DNA from: Liquidambar formosana
Lineage: Eukaryota; Streptophyta; Magnoliopsida; Saxifragales; Altingiaceae
Reading direction: 5' to 3'
Assembly (NCBI GenBank): GCA_039720395.1
Contig: CM077832.1
Coordinates: forward strand, 29,313,763-29,377,762
DNA: 64,000 nucleotides
Position numbers and translations under genes: made by a program. The notes beneath the pieces are model-generated. The model made no database searches. It had not been told where the DNA came from and saw nothing but the letters and a program-made list of their open reading frames with translations. Below, piece after piece: positions 34,143 through 44,584 of the stretch (position 1 is the stretch's first letter; each line of letters starts with the position of its first letter).

Positions 34143-34745
34143 TATTTGTAGTGAGCTCCCTCTTTACACTTTGTTGCAAACATTGGCCTGGAGATCGACC
34201 ACATATATCCCTTTGAAGAAAGAAAAAAAATCTGAGGAGAATTATCGATAAGGCTGCAAGCAATGAACCTAGACACAACTGTGGGTTAATTAAAGGTTGG
34301 GAATAATAGCGAGATGAGTGGCCACACACCATTTACCCTTTCTCACTCTGTCCTCTTTAGGCTTTCTTTTTCAGCTTTTATCTTGATAGATACAAATCTA
34401 GTCCTAACCAGAAAGTAGTTACTCCCTTTCCTACTCTGGTGCTTACAACAAATTTCTTCTAATATAACAGAGGCATGACCAGTTTTCTTCCTTCTAATAT
34501 GTAAGACCTTTTGTATCCATGAAAAAAGGGTGAAAAGGATGGGCATTAGCTATGAAAGAGTACCTAAAGGTCAGAAAGCCTATGGCCACTCACCACAATT
34601 TTGCTCTCTACCTTTCATCTGACCCACAATTCCAACCACGTTCAAGTTCTGCAATTCATTTACTCAGATTTCCGTCCTTTCAAAATGTCCAACCCATAGG
34701 AAGTAAGGCACCACCTCTAAAAGTTGGAAATCTTCACTATAAATA
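34143..34745. promoter_or_regulatory. Divergent MIR395 promoter, copy 2
   Basis: The EIL/UPE-like motif CAATGAACCTAGACA is kept at 34261-34275 and the plus TATA at 34738-34745 (TATAAATA). The minus-side TATA is mutated to TACAAATA (34143-34150). Confidence 0.7.
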
Positions 34746-34799
34746 GTAGGTTTGGGGTGTAATACACAAGCAAGTGACCACAACAAGGGAAAAGCCAGA

Positions 34800-34908
34800 T
34801 GTCCCCTAGAGTTCCCTTGAACACTTCATTGGGACTCTTTTGAGACCCTAAAACTAAGGGTAGCCTTACCCTACTGAAGCGTTTGGGGGAACTCCGGGTG
34901 CCACCTGA
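34800..34908 (+). ncRNA. MIR395: MIR395 hairpin, copy 2, plus-strand, seed variant
   Basis: The star arm at 34811-34831 is identical to copy 1. The mature arm at 34874-34894 reads CTGAAGCGTTTGG..., a T to C change at nucleotide 7, inside the seed, and should weaken pairing with normal miR395 targets. Promoter elements are intact. Downstream, at about 34941-34970, a short echo of the 3' arm (GGGTAGCC, then CCCTACTGAAGTATTCC) is followed by a CT/T-rich tract. Confidence 0.85.
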
Positions 34909-34940
34909 CAACAATTTGCAAGATGAAGTTGCTGTGTAAA

Positions 34941-35150
34941 TTAAGGGTAGCCAACCCTACTGAAGTATTCCTCTCTCTCTTTCTCGCTCTCTCTTTTTTT
35001 TTTTTTTTTTTTTTTTGTTGGGTTAACATTTTTTGTCTCTCAATTCCTGGCATTTTATCAATTGGATATCTAATGTTAGCTACACTGCCTAGCATTTTAT
35101 ATTCCAATATATCATAATTCCTAGAAACTCTGTTCCTCAGAGGGAATTCC
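34941..35150. repeat. Copy-2-specific insertion with partial MIR395 3'-arm echo and poly-T
   Basis: Absent from copy 1. It starts with TTAAGGGTAGCC and CTACTGAAGT, resembling 34855-34880, followed by (CT)n and a run of about 22 T. No hairpin partner is adjacent. Confidence 0.55.
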
Positions 35151-35442
35151 ACTTCCCATGTTTTCCACTTTGAAAATTTATGGACAACCATTTTGAAGGG
35201 TTTTCAGTCATATACAAACTAACAATTGAGAAGAACAACGAATTAAATCTTCTGCACATGTTTGTTCATATTAGAAATAAATTTCTTCCCTTTTTTGAGA
35301 TTTTCAAATTTCATAGTTAGGATTACTATGGGATAAATTAACAGTGTTGTAAACAAAGAGGAGTTTACAAAACCAGTGTCTAGCTGCAAAATCAATAATT
35401 CAACCAGTGGACAAGTTTCTTTTATTAGATGCTCAAAGACCC

Positions 35443-35628
35443 TATTGCAGTTGAACACAGAAAGGGAGAAGGGAAAAAGAGGGTAAAACCCTTATATTCG
35501 ATGTGTTTCTTTCATGTACATGAGGGACCTATATATAGAGTTTAGGCTAGGAATAATCCTAGGTATAGCTGTACAATACAGGAGGAAAACTACGCTATAC
35601 ATTATACAGTACAAGGTATACTGTAACA
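35443..35628 (-). repeat. 3' LTR of the Copia element
   Basis: 186 bp, preceded on the minus strand by the G-rich polypurine tract (35629-35641). It contains a TATATATA box within CTCTATATATAGG. Confidence 0.95.
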
Positions 35629-35641
35629 CCCCCCCTCAAAC
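35629..35641 (-). other. Polypurine tract of the Copia element
   Basis: On the minus strand it reads GAGTTTGAGGGGGGG, directly adjoining the 3' LTR. This is the primer for plus-strand DNA synthesis. Confidence 0.85.
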
Positions 35642-38600
35642 TCAAGTAGGGTTTGTAGAGACCAACTTGAGTTTGGAAACTAAATTGAGATGGCGTCCTG
35701 GGGGATGAGCTTTGGTGAAGATGTTTGCAGGCTGATCTGTGGAAGAGACGGAGAGGAGACGCATAGTGCCACTGGTAATGTACTGACGAATGAAATGACA
35801 ATCAATTTCGATATGTTTAGTGCGTTCGTGGAATACATCATTATGAGCAATCTGAAGAGCACTACGATTGTCACAGTAAAGAACAGTAGCTGTCGGAAGA
35901 GGAACCCCCATAGTAGTAAGAAGCCAACGAAGCCAAAGAAGTTCTTGGGTAGTATCGGCGAGAGCATGATATTCAGCCTCAGTGCTGGAGCGGGCGGTGA
36001 CGGTTTGCTTCTTGCTACGCCAGGAAATAAGGGAGGTGCCAAGAAAGAAACAGTAGCCAGTGGTAGAACGTCGGTCAGTCGGATCACCGGCCCAATCAGC
36101 GTCGGAGTAGGCACGCAGGTCAAGGGAAGAGGCGGCAGAAAAATGAAGACCATGATAAAGGGTACCTTTAATATATCGAAGGATCCGGAGAACAGCTGCA
36201 TAATGAGAAGAGCGAGGAGCAGACATAAACTGATTGACAAGATGTACTGCATAGGCAAGATCGAGCCGAGTAACAGTGAGATAAACAAGGCTGCCAACCA
36301 ACTGTCGGTACAAGGTAGCATCATGGAGAGGTGTACCATCTAGAGGAGTGAGGCGGACATTAGGCTCGAGAAGAGTTGAAGCAGTCTTGCTATCAGTAAG
36401 ACTAGCACAGGTGAGGAGATCAGAAACATACTTGGCCTGAGAAAGATAGTATCCCCGAGAATCAGAAGAAATCTCAAGACCCAAAAAATAGCTAAGGGAA
36501 CCAAGATCCTTCATCTCAAAGTGCTGGCTAAGAAACTGTTTCAGAGTAGAAATGCCAGTAGAATCATCACCAGTGATAATCATATCATCAACATAGAGAA
36601 GCAAAAGAATGGTGCCATGATCAGTCTGACGAACAAAAAGAGCAGAGTCATAGGGACTAGATGTAAAGCCGAAATCTCCAATAACAGAACTGAATTTGGG
36701 AAACCAGGCTCGAGGAGCTTGCTTGAGTCCATACAAAGCGCGACGGAGGTGACAGACCTGGTTAGGCAAATGATCATACCCAGGAGGTGGTTGCATGTAG
36801 ACTTCTTCATGAAGATCACCGTTAAGAAATGCATTCTTAACATCCATCTGAAACAATCCCCATTGGCGGACAGCGGCCACAGCTAGGAGACTCCGGACAG
36901 AAGTAAGACGAGCGACAGGAGCAAAGGTCTCTTCATAGTCAATCCCATACTCCTGAGTAAAGCCTTTGGCAACGAGGCGAGCCTTATAGCGTTCAATAAC
37001 TCCATCAGAGTGAGTCTTGATCTTGTAAACTCATTTACATCCAATGGCATGTTTGCCCAAGGGAAGATCAACCAAGTCCCAAGTATGAGTTTTGTGTAAA
37101 GCCTGTAATTCATCATCCATTGCTTGCTGCCAAAGAGGGTTAGTACAAGCCTCGCGATAAGATTGAGGCTCATGTTGAGAAAGAATAGTGGAGAAACAAT
37201 GAAAGTCACGAAGATGGGCTGGCAATTCTCTTACCCGAGTAGAACGGCGAAGAGATGGCGGAGGAGTGGGAACGGGATCATCAGGATCGTCAGGCGGGAC
37301 GGGCACTGCAGGAGGGGCCGTAGTTGGTGTGTCTGATCCTGTGTCAACATCATCAGAAAATAAAGAAATAGAGGGGTTAGTGAATAGAGAAAGGGTAGAT
37401 GAGGGAGGGAGATGAAATTTGGAGAGAGAGGAGAACAGTTTGTGTTCCCAAAAGACCACATGACGGGAAATACGAAGACGTTTGGAAATAGGATCCCAAC
37501 ACCTATAGCCTTTGTGTTCTATCCCATAACCCAAGAAGCAGCAGAGACGGGCACGAGGTTGAAGCTTGGTACGTTCATGTGGTTGAAGTAACACAAAACA
37601 GGCACAGCCAAAAACACGGAGAGTACTGTAGTTAGGAGGTGTACCATAAAGCCGTTCATGGGGAGATTGATGATTAATGACAGGAGAGGGAATGTGGTTG
37701 ATGGTGTAAACGGCGGTGAGAGCAGCTTCTCCCCAAAAATGCTCAGGACAAGAGGAAGAGAGAAGAAGAGAACGAACAGTGTCCAAAATGTGACGATGTT
37801 TGCGTTCGGCGCGACCATTTTGCTGAGAGGTGCCTGGGCAAGAACGATGAGGAAGGGTGCCTTGTTGTTGAAGAAATTGGAGGAAGTCAGTGTCGCGGTA
37901 CTCCATAGCATTATCTGCACGAAAGATTTTAATAGGACGCGAAAACTGAGTGGTAATCATGCGGGCAAAGTTATAGTAAATCTGTTTCAGTTCAGAGCGA
38001 TGCTGCATAAGAAAAATCCAAGTAAAGCGAGAATAATCATCAATGAAGATAACAAAATACTTGGATCCACCTATGGTGGTGGTAGGAGAGGGACCCCAAA
38101 TATCAGAATGAACTAAATCAAATGGGGCATCAGAAACAGAATCACTACTTGAAAAAGGTAAAGCAGGTTGTTTACCGAGCTGACAAGATAAACAATCATC
38201 ATGTTTATTTATTACAGAGCCCAAAATACCACTAGAAGCCAATTTTTGTAAACGACTGAAAGAAACATGTCCTAAGTGAGCATGCCAAAGAGTTAAAGAG
38301 AGAGGAGTTGAGGCAGCAGCGAAGTGAGCGGGAGAGGTAAGGTGGGATGGAGTGTGGAAGTTGACCAGTTCAAATAAACGTCCAACTTTACGGCCGGTCC
38401 CAAGCGTCTGTCTCGTCTTTGGATCCTGTACAATACAACCAGTAGAAGAAAAGGTAACATTAAGACCAAGTTCACAAAGTTGGCCCACAGAAATAAGATT
38501 TAAAGTGAGTTGAGGAATGAAATAAGTATCAGGGAGAGTCACTTTTGAGTTAGAGACTTGTCCAATGTGATTAACATGCATGTGAGAGCCATCAGCAGTA

Positions 38601-38737
38601 TGAATAGTAGGAAGATGGGAGGTATGAACTTGAGTAGTGAAAAGAGAGTGATTAGAGGTCATATGATTACAACAGGCGGAGTCAAAATACCAAGAGGAAG
38701 TACCTGGTGTAGCAGAGAGAGCAGTAGGAGGAGGTTA
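35642..38737 (-). pseudogene. Copia pol: protease, integrase, RT, RNase H (one nonsense codon)
   Basis: Reading 5' to 3': protease site WYFDSACCNHMT (38690-38650); pre-integrase zinc motif H-AHLG-H ... CLSC (38250-38170); integrase DDE residues in HSDIWGP, FRADNAMEY and QQNGRAERKHRH; RT with FQMDVKNAFLNGDL and LLLLYVDDMIITG; RNase H with LRAYSDADWAGD, SSTEAEYHAL and LYCDNRSAL, ending at 35642. The frame runs without another break except TGA at 37031-37033, where the family has Trp (GCKWVYKIK). Pol is in a different frame from gag because of the one-base shift near 38735. It would need readthrough plus frameshift, or help in trans. Confidence 0.93.
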
Positions 38738-39783
38738 CCAGAATTAGAGAGGACCTGTTTGAGAAGAGCAGTGAGATCGGCATTAGAGAGAGATGAAGTG
38801 GGAGAGGTAGGTGGAGAAATGTCCTTAGTAGCAGCAGCAGTAGCAGCAGCAGTAGTGGAACGATGGTGAGGCTTGAACCTGTTAGACCTGGATGAATTTC
38901 CTCTGGAATGATCATGTTGAGGTTGTGGGTTTGGATTGCGTGGACAGTCATTTAAGAAATGACCTGGACCGCGCTTGTGACAGTGCTTGCAGACTTGAAT
39001 AGGGCAGTGAAGCAGAGTATGATTCGGCTCATGACAAAACTTGCACCCTGATAGAGATGGACGCCCAGAAGGAGGAGTAGCCATAGCAGTGTGGGCCGGT
39101 GCTGAGAAGGGAGTTGCAAGAGCAGATTCAGTAGAAGGAGGAAGGCGAGTACAGCGTCGAGTCTCATATGCAACAAGTTCAGAAACAGCACTTTCCAAGG
39201 TCGGTAATGGAGTGCGATGAAGCTGAATGGCACGTGTAGGTTCGAATACATCATCTAAGGCCATCAGAAAATGGATTAGACGCTGCTGATTTCGGTAATT
39301 GAGAAACTTCGCCGCATCCTGAGAACAGGTCCAAGTAGGTTCTGAAGCGGCCAATTGATCCCAAAAGGCCTGCATGCGGGAGTGGAAACTGTCAATTGCT
39401 TCTCCAGGTTCTTGACGCATGCGGTGAAGTTGATCTAAAAGTTGGTACTGATGAGAGAGACCAGCAGTGGTGTAGCGGTCAGCAAGAAAATCCCAAGCAG
39501 CTTTGGCGGTTTCAAAACGGCCAAACTGCATACCAATGGATGGAATAGAGGTACTGCGAAAAGCAGAGATAATCTTCTGATTCTTACTGTCCCACTCTTC
39601 AAGACGATCCACAAATTTTTCTTCAAGTTCTTCTGTCCCTTTCTTTGGTTCAGTGATATCACCAGTGACAATTCGCCAGAGTTTGTGACCACGAAGGTAG
39701 CCAGACATGGCTTGAGCCCAGAGAACATAATTCTGGCCATTTAAGACCAGAGGGATGTTGATAGCAAGCTCCGGGTTACTCAT
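38659..39783 (-). CDS. Copia gag (capsid/nucleocapsid)
   Basis: 374 codons. N-terminal part NIPLVLNGQNYVLWAQAM and LRGHKLWRIVTGDI is the Copia gag-type domain, followed by SRMQAFWDQLA. Two zinc knuckles follow: CKFCHEPNHTLLHC (CX2CX4HX4C, canonical) and CKHCHKRGPGHFLNDC (a CX2CX6HX4C variant). Gag packages element RNA in virus-like particles. The last ~25 residues (from NLLLLLSLLHQ) are out of frame: a missing base near 38735 shifts reading away from PPPTALSATPGTSSW, which leads into the protease. Up to there gag is intact. Confidence 0.92.
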   Translation of the reverse strand: MSNPELAINIPLVLNGQNYVLWAQAMSGYLRGHKLWRIVTGDITEPKKGTEELEEKFVDRLEEWDSKNQKIISAFRSTSIPSIGMQFGRFETAKAAWDFLADRYTTAGLSHQYQLLDQLHRMRQEPGEAIDSFHSRMQAFWDQLAASEPTWTCSQDAAKFLNYRNQQRLIHFLMALDDVFEPTRAIQLHRTPLPTLESAVSELVAYETRRCTRLPPSTESALATPFSAPAHTAMATPPSGRPSLSGCKFCHEPNHTLLHCPIQVCKHCHKRGPGHFLNDCPRNPNPQPQHDHSRGNSSRSNRFKPHHRSTTAAATAAATKDISPPTSPTSSLSNADLTALLKQVLSNSGNLLLLLSLLHQVLPLGILTPPVVII

Positions 39784-40560
39784 AACTGCACACTCGGAGT
39801 AGAATTAGCCAAAAAGGAGCTCAAAAATGAGATCAGAGGGCTGAAAATACCTAAGAATGACTGTCTGTTTGCTGAAAATAGCCCAGAAATGGAGAAAATG
39901 AAGGAAAAACAGCAAACGGATGCAGTAGGGCTGACGTGGCAGCAGTGCTGACGTGGCAGTGCTGACGTGGCGCTGACGTAGCACTGACTGGGCACTGACT
40001 GGGTGCTGACTGGGTGCTGACGTGGCGATGACGGAGCGCTGACGGAGTGGGGATTCCTGCCGGCGCGTGATGGCGCGTGAGATCTACAGTGCGAGTAGAT
40101 CTCACTCGCGTTTCTTCAAGAGGCGCGTGAAGGCGCGTGCGGCGGTTTCTGGCGACGCGGTTTTCGCCGTTCTGCGGATCACGGTGAGGCGAAGGTTGTT
40201 AGAGGTGTTTTAGGCGGTGAGTGCTGACGGAGCGTTGCCGGAGTGAGGATGCTCGCCGGCGCGTGATGGCGCGTGAGATCTACAGCGCGAGTAGATCTCA
40301 CTCGCGTTTCTTCAGGTGGCGCGTGGGGGCGCGTGAGGCTGGTTCTGGCGACGCGGCTTTCGCCGTTCTGTGGATCGCGGTGAGGCGAAGGTTTTTGGAG
40401 GTGTTTTAGGTGGTGGAGGTTTGCGGAAGGCTTTCAACTGTGATGGACAGAGATGTTTTAGGTGGAGGACGACAATGGCGTTGGTTGTCTTCGCCGGAAA
40501 TGGAAGGCAGTGGGCGGTGATCAGCGGCGTGGTGAACAGCGGCTGTGGAAGAAGGCACTT
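39784..40560 (-). other. Copia 5' leader with GC-rich repeats
   Basis: Lies between the primer site and gag. It contains several GCTGACGTGG-type short repeats (39930-40050) and a 196-bp tandem duplication, units starting CGGCGCGTGA at 40061 and 40257, each with the palindromic core GAGTAGATCTCACTC. It may serve RNA packaging or dimerisation (inference). Confidence 0.75.
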
Positions 40561-40573
40561 GGCTCTGATACCA
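40561..40573 (-). other. Copia primer-binding site (initiator tRNA-Met)
   Basis: On the minus strand it reads TGGTATCAGAGCC, the classic plant Copia primer site, immediately after the 5' LTR. Confidence 0.95.
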
Positions 40574-40759
40574 TATTGCAGTTGAACACAGAAAGGGAGA
40601 AGGGAAAAAGAGGGTAAAACCCTTATATTCGATGTGTTTCTTTCATGTACATGAGGGACCTATATATAGAGTTTAGGCTAGGAATAATCCTAGGTATAGC
40701 TGTACAATACAGGAGGAAAACTACGCTATACATTATACAGTACAAGGTATACTGTAACA
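40574..40759 (-). repeat. 5' LTR of the Copia element
   Basis: 186 bp, identical by eye to 35443-35628. On the minus strand it starts TGTTACAG and ends CTGCAATA, followed by the primer site. Confidence 0.95.
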
Positions 40760-42472
40760 GACCCTCTGCCTTCCAACGGTGGTCCTTGCATCACAAGCTT
40801 CTGAAACATCCCATTTTCCATCCCCCATGTAGTACCTCCGACGTGGGTCAATCTCCATCCTATCAAGTGTCATCGCATTGTTTAGTAGATAAATTGCAAC
40901 CTCAATCTTGCTCAAGTAACCACGCGTTCCAGTAATCACAACTTCCTTGAGATGATTGTGGGGGAACATAGGAGGCTTCCTAATTTCCCTCGGTTCTTCT
41001 ACATAATCATAGGTGCGTACCTGTCATGAAGATCAACGACACAATTACAATCACCAATTTGAAATATGACTTTACTATTCTAATATCAATGCATGCCAAG
41101 AAATTACCTAATATCTTTCTTTTCCCTTTATTAATTGGACTAACAAAGAAAATAAAATGCCAAGTGCATGTTGAGATTTTTAAGAATAATTAGATATAAT
41201 GAAGAAACTTACATACAATTCTAATATTTGCAGTAAAGGAGATACCTTGAGAAGAGTTGCCATCCACAGCAGCTCTCCTTTAAATATGGCTATCTCAATA
41301 ATTGTTAAATTTTTTAGACTAGGAAATGTGGGCAACCTCTCTGGCATAATCCCAGCCTGAACCATCAAAGAACAAAATGTTATTAAGAAAAAGTAAGTGA
41401 AAATATACTCCGCCGGCCAGTCACAAATGTCTAAGCATTTACCAACCTCCAAGTAACAGCTGCAGTGGAGTAACAAAGTCTCGAGCTGGGGAAGAACAAT
41501 AGGAAGCCTAGAGAGTGTCCAAACCATGCCTTAACCCACCCTCCAATGATTAACACAACTATATACAGTCTTCAGTTGGGCGACATTATTGAACAATAAG
41601 TTTATCGTGAAGTAAGCCTTGTATTCAAACTTCTCAAGATCAATGCCATTGATTTCCATCACACCCAAGTCGAAACAATCATACACACTCAAGTACTTCG
41701 GTCGACGACACAATGGATGCCTAATCGCCAAATGTTCTATGTTTGCACATTCATATAAACTCAACCACTCGAGGACACAACAATTTGATAGGAGATTATG
41801 TAGATTTTCATCTAACTTCAAATTTATGCCCATGAGATCAAGCGTTGTGAGGGTGTTAAAACCAAGGAAACTAGTTGCAAGATTGCAATATGCCAATCGC
41901 AGGCACTTTAAGGATGACCTTATGGCTCTTGCTGTCCCATCATCACGCAGAAGAATATCACAAGGAAAATCGTATGACTCACCGTTACCTAGGGCATGGA
42001 AAAAACCGTCTTCTAACAAACCCAGATTGAGCTCTTCGATTCCTCTTGATATAGCAAATTTGATCCATTGATCAAGATAACTACCATACTCATCGTTGCA
42101 AAAATTGAAGTATACCTTGAGTATTTCAACCTTAAGGATGTCTGAGTTAAGATGTAGTAAGAAATGGTGGACAGAATTCAAGAAGGCAATCATTCTTTTC
42201 CATGTAAAGCTATACAGCTGGTCACAAGTAAACATGGTGTTGTTGCAAGTGTCAGAATACTCTTTTGTATCCAGCATGTTGTCCACATCAAAATTAAGGT
42301 TGGAAAGAGATGTAGTCCAAAGGTACCTCCATCTAGTCGAGAGTACACTAGTCCTTACAGCTTCTCTCATTGTGAGAAATGATAAGATGATGCCGAGAAG
42401 ATTGTCGGGAAGTTGGCTTATCCAATCATCATCTTCTATGATCCTCTGTTTCTTTGGTTGCTGTTCCTCCAT

Positions 42473-43810
42473 AACAGATTGATGCCCTGAAGATTGCTAG
42501 AACTTTGAGACAATAGTCCTGGAGATGGAAATTGTGTGTGTGAGAGAGAGAGGGAGAGATACTAAATTGGGGAAGAATATGAGAAGGCGACGATGCTATC
42601 AAGGTTGTCTTCATTACAGTGAGCTGAGAAAGCAGGGTTAATTTGGATTTTTTGAAGGATCATGGATGATTGCAAAATTCCTTATTATTTTAAAGGCTAT
42701 CTATAGCTTAACCATATACATTTCTTTCAATCTTTCCAATGTAAATGATTATTGAGTCCAACTAGCCTGACGGACACCCGTAATTAGATCAATCACAATA
42801 CTACTATTAAGTTATTATTGATCACAAAGTCCTTAAATAGATTGTAACGGTAAGTCCTTAAATAGATTGCAGAGTTTGGGAGTAGGACACTTATTAAGTT
42901 ATTATTGATCACAATACTACTACAACGTTATACAAGTCTGCCTTGGCATGGCATTTATAGGCAATCAAAGAACAAAAAAGAATAACAACTTAGTGGTCAT
43001 GGTCAAGCTATGAACAATAAGGTGATTCGACGTGCAACGCCTTTGCACCTTGGCAAACTAAGGTGAGTCAGCCTTGGCCAAAATCATTTTATAAAGCTTG
43101 AATTAGCACCTTGCTTGCCCTTACTTACCCCAAGGTAAAGTTACAAAAGAACCAATCCTCTCGTTTACAGCTCATGAGCAGACTCGATAAGCGCTCGGGT
43201 CAAAGTTGGTCAACTATTAAACAAGCCAAGCTCAAGCCTAAATTACTCAAGGTAGTGCTTCTGTGGTAGGCTGGAATCTATTCCTTCTAAAATTCAAAAG
43301 TTCTAGGGCCTGCCAAAATTCAATCCGTAGGCAGTAATTAATCAGCAGTAGGCACTGACATATATTTTCTTCAAAATACGGGGAATGATAAATTGTTACA
43401 TCATGCAGATGGATCAATTGATGCCAAAATATTACAGAAATACTTATCCAAAAATATTTAACTTTACCAAAAAAAAAAAAAAAAAAAAAAAGAAATACTA
43501 TCAAGCTGCCATGGTAAGAAACATGGAGAAGATGAATCCATGGCTGCTTGAACATATCTGGATTTTCCAAGAGGCCTAATGTGTTTTAGCCAAATGAGAA
43601 AATGCCAACCTTAAATGGGGGGAACTTTTTTGAAAGGAATTCTGACTAAATGCTTCCCACCCTTACTCAACTTTGTAACTGTTCTTACCGGCTGAACGGA
43701 AGCTGAATCTCACACGCTTTAACGGTCAATAAACTAGTACGTTCCAATGTCATATATATATGTCGATAAACACACGCTCTTCAGTTATATTTTATAATTA
43801 GTCTTCTACC
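42473..43810. other. Intergenic, copy 2, no gene
   Basis: Collinear with 9724-11048. It contains a GA run at 42541-42556 and a 21-A run near 43470. The (TA)n tract of copy 1 is contracted here. Confidence 0.5.
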
Positions 43811-43906
43811 ATGGCTTTTATTTTGACCCAAAACAACCATGGCATACTTGTTATCCTCCTCATGGCACTGTGTTTGTCTACAGTTGTGAATTATACCGGC
43901 GCAGAA
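43811..43906 (+). CDS. Signal-peptide exon of an unknown gene, copy 2
   Basis: Encodes the same 32 residues as copy 1 (MAFILTQNNHG ... NYTGAE) and ends at GAA|GTAAGC. It is conserved although the rest of the unit decayed, but no matching downstream exon was found. Confidence 0.45.
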
Positions 43907-44212
43907 GTAAGCACTTCTTGTTCTTTGCAGCCTCTCTTTGGCACTTCCATATTGAAGCATAACTAGTACGTTCTAATTAGGACGTGCTCTGAGGTGAAGG
44001 GTTTGATTATCACAATGTGTTGCTATGTTTTCTACTCATGTTCCTTGGAATAAAACCCCTGTTGACCCTTATGTGTGTGTGTATAGTGTACTATGCCTTT
44101 TGCGAGGGAAAATGTGGGGTTGCTATATTTTTCACCATTTAAGGGCTACATATATATGTTCTTATATATTTCCACCACTAGTCCTAATCCTCCTTTGATT
44201 AACATTTTGTAG

Positions 44213-44584
44213 GTTATTCCCTGGGGGGACTTGGATTCACTGGCAATGCTACAAAGGCAGTTGGATGTGGACATCCTAGTGACTGGTCACGCCCATCAGT
44301 TCAAAGCCTACAAACATGAGGGCGGTCCAGTGTTGTTATAAATCCTGGATATTTGGGCTGAGGTCCTTGCTGCTCGTCTAGTAAAAAGAGCAGCAGAAGG
44401 GAAGCATTTCATGCCTGCTACGCTTTTTCAATCTCGGTTAGACTTACTTCAAATTGATGATTCTGAAGGGATACTTAAGGTTGATGCTACCTTGAGGCCT
44501 CAGGTCATTGTGAGCACCATACAAGCTACGGGAATTCCTCACCAATGGGAGAATTGTGAAAAGTTTTTTCAAGAATCTCACTAG
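44213..44584 (+). pseudogene. Chimeric VPS29-gluconokinase fragment, copy 2
   Basis: Better preserved than copy 1. After a TTTTGTAG acceptor it reads [38 protein letters not shown], i.e. the retromer subunit VPS29 including its GHAHQF phosphoesterase-like motif. At 44320-44345 the VPS29 frame is interrupted (CCAGT inserted before GTTGTTATAAATCC) and a TAA follows. From 44342 an open frame reads ILDIWAEVLAARLVKRAAEG, KHFMPATLFQSRLDLL, QIDDSEGILKVDATLRPQ and VIVSTIQ, as in the C-terminal part of plant gluconokinase, running to TAG at 44582. Two unrelated metabolic and trafficking genes are thus joined. The upstream signal-peptide exon could be spliced to it. Confidence 0.78.

Larger units (their letters stand above)
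35443..40759 (-). mobile_element. Full-length Ty1/Copia retrotransposon, 5,317 bp
   Basis: Two 186-bp LTRs (35443-35628 and 40574-40759) look identical base for base. Target duplication GACCC is at 35438-35442 and 40760-40764. On the minus strand the LTR runs TGTTACAG...CTGCAATA. The primer site TGGTATCAGAGCC (40573-40561) touches the 5' LTR, and a purine tract touches the 3' LTR. Gag and pol carry all expected domains but have two lesions: a one-base frameshift near 38735 and a TGG to TGA stop at 37031-37033. Identical LTRs mean a very recent insertion. Confidence 0.97.
35243..42472 (-). pseudogene. F-box/LRR (FBD-like) protein, copy 2, split by Copia
   Basis: Exon 1 (42472-41448) encodes an intact F-box (ISQLPDNLLGIILSFL, TSVLSTRWRYLW) and LRR stretch, open for 313 codons until a nonsense codon at 41531-41533 (GAA in copy 1, TAA here). 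Exon 2 is 41356-41213. Exon 3 starts at 41020 and is cut by the Copia element between 40760 and 35442 (GRQR | VFEHLIKE). The original stop after VELLIL has become CAG, adding a tail to 35243. Function, if it had survived, would be SCF substrate recognition. The F-box itself is open and could still give a truncated protein of about 310 residues. Confidence 0.88.

Noticed and set aside
35690..36343. 217-aa plus-strand ORF opposite Copia pol
   Set aside because: Shadow frame of the reverse transcriptase/RNase H coding strand.
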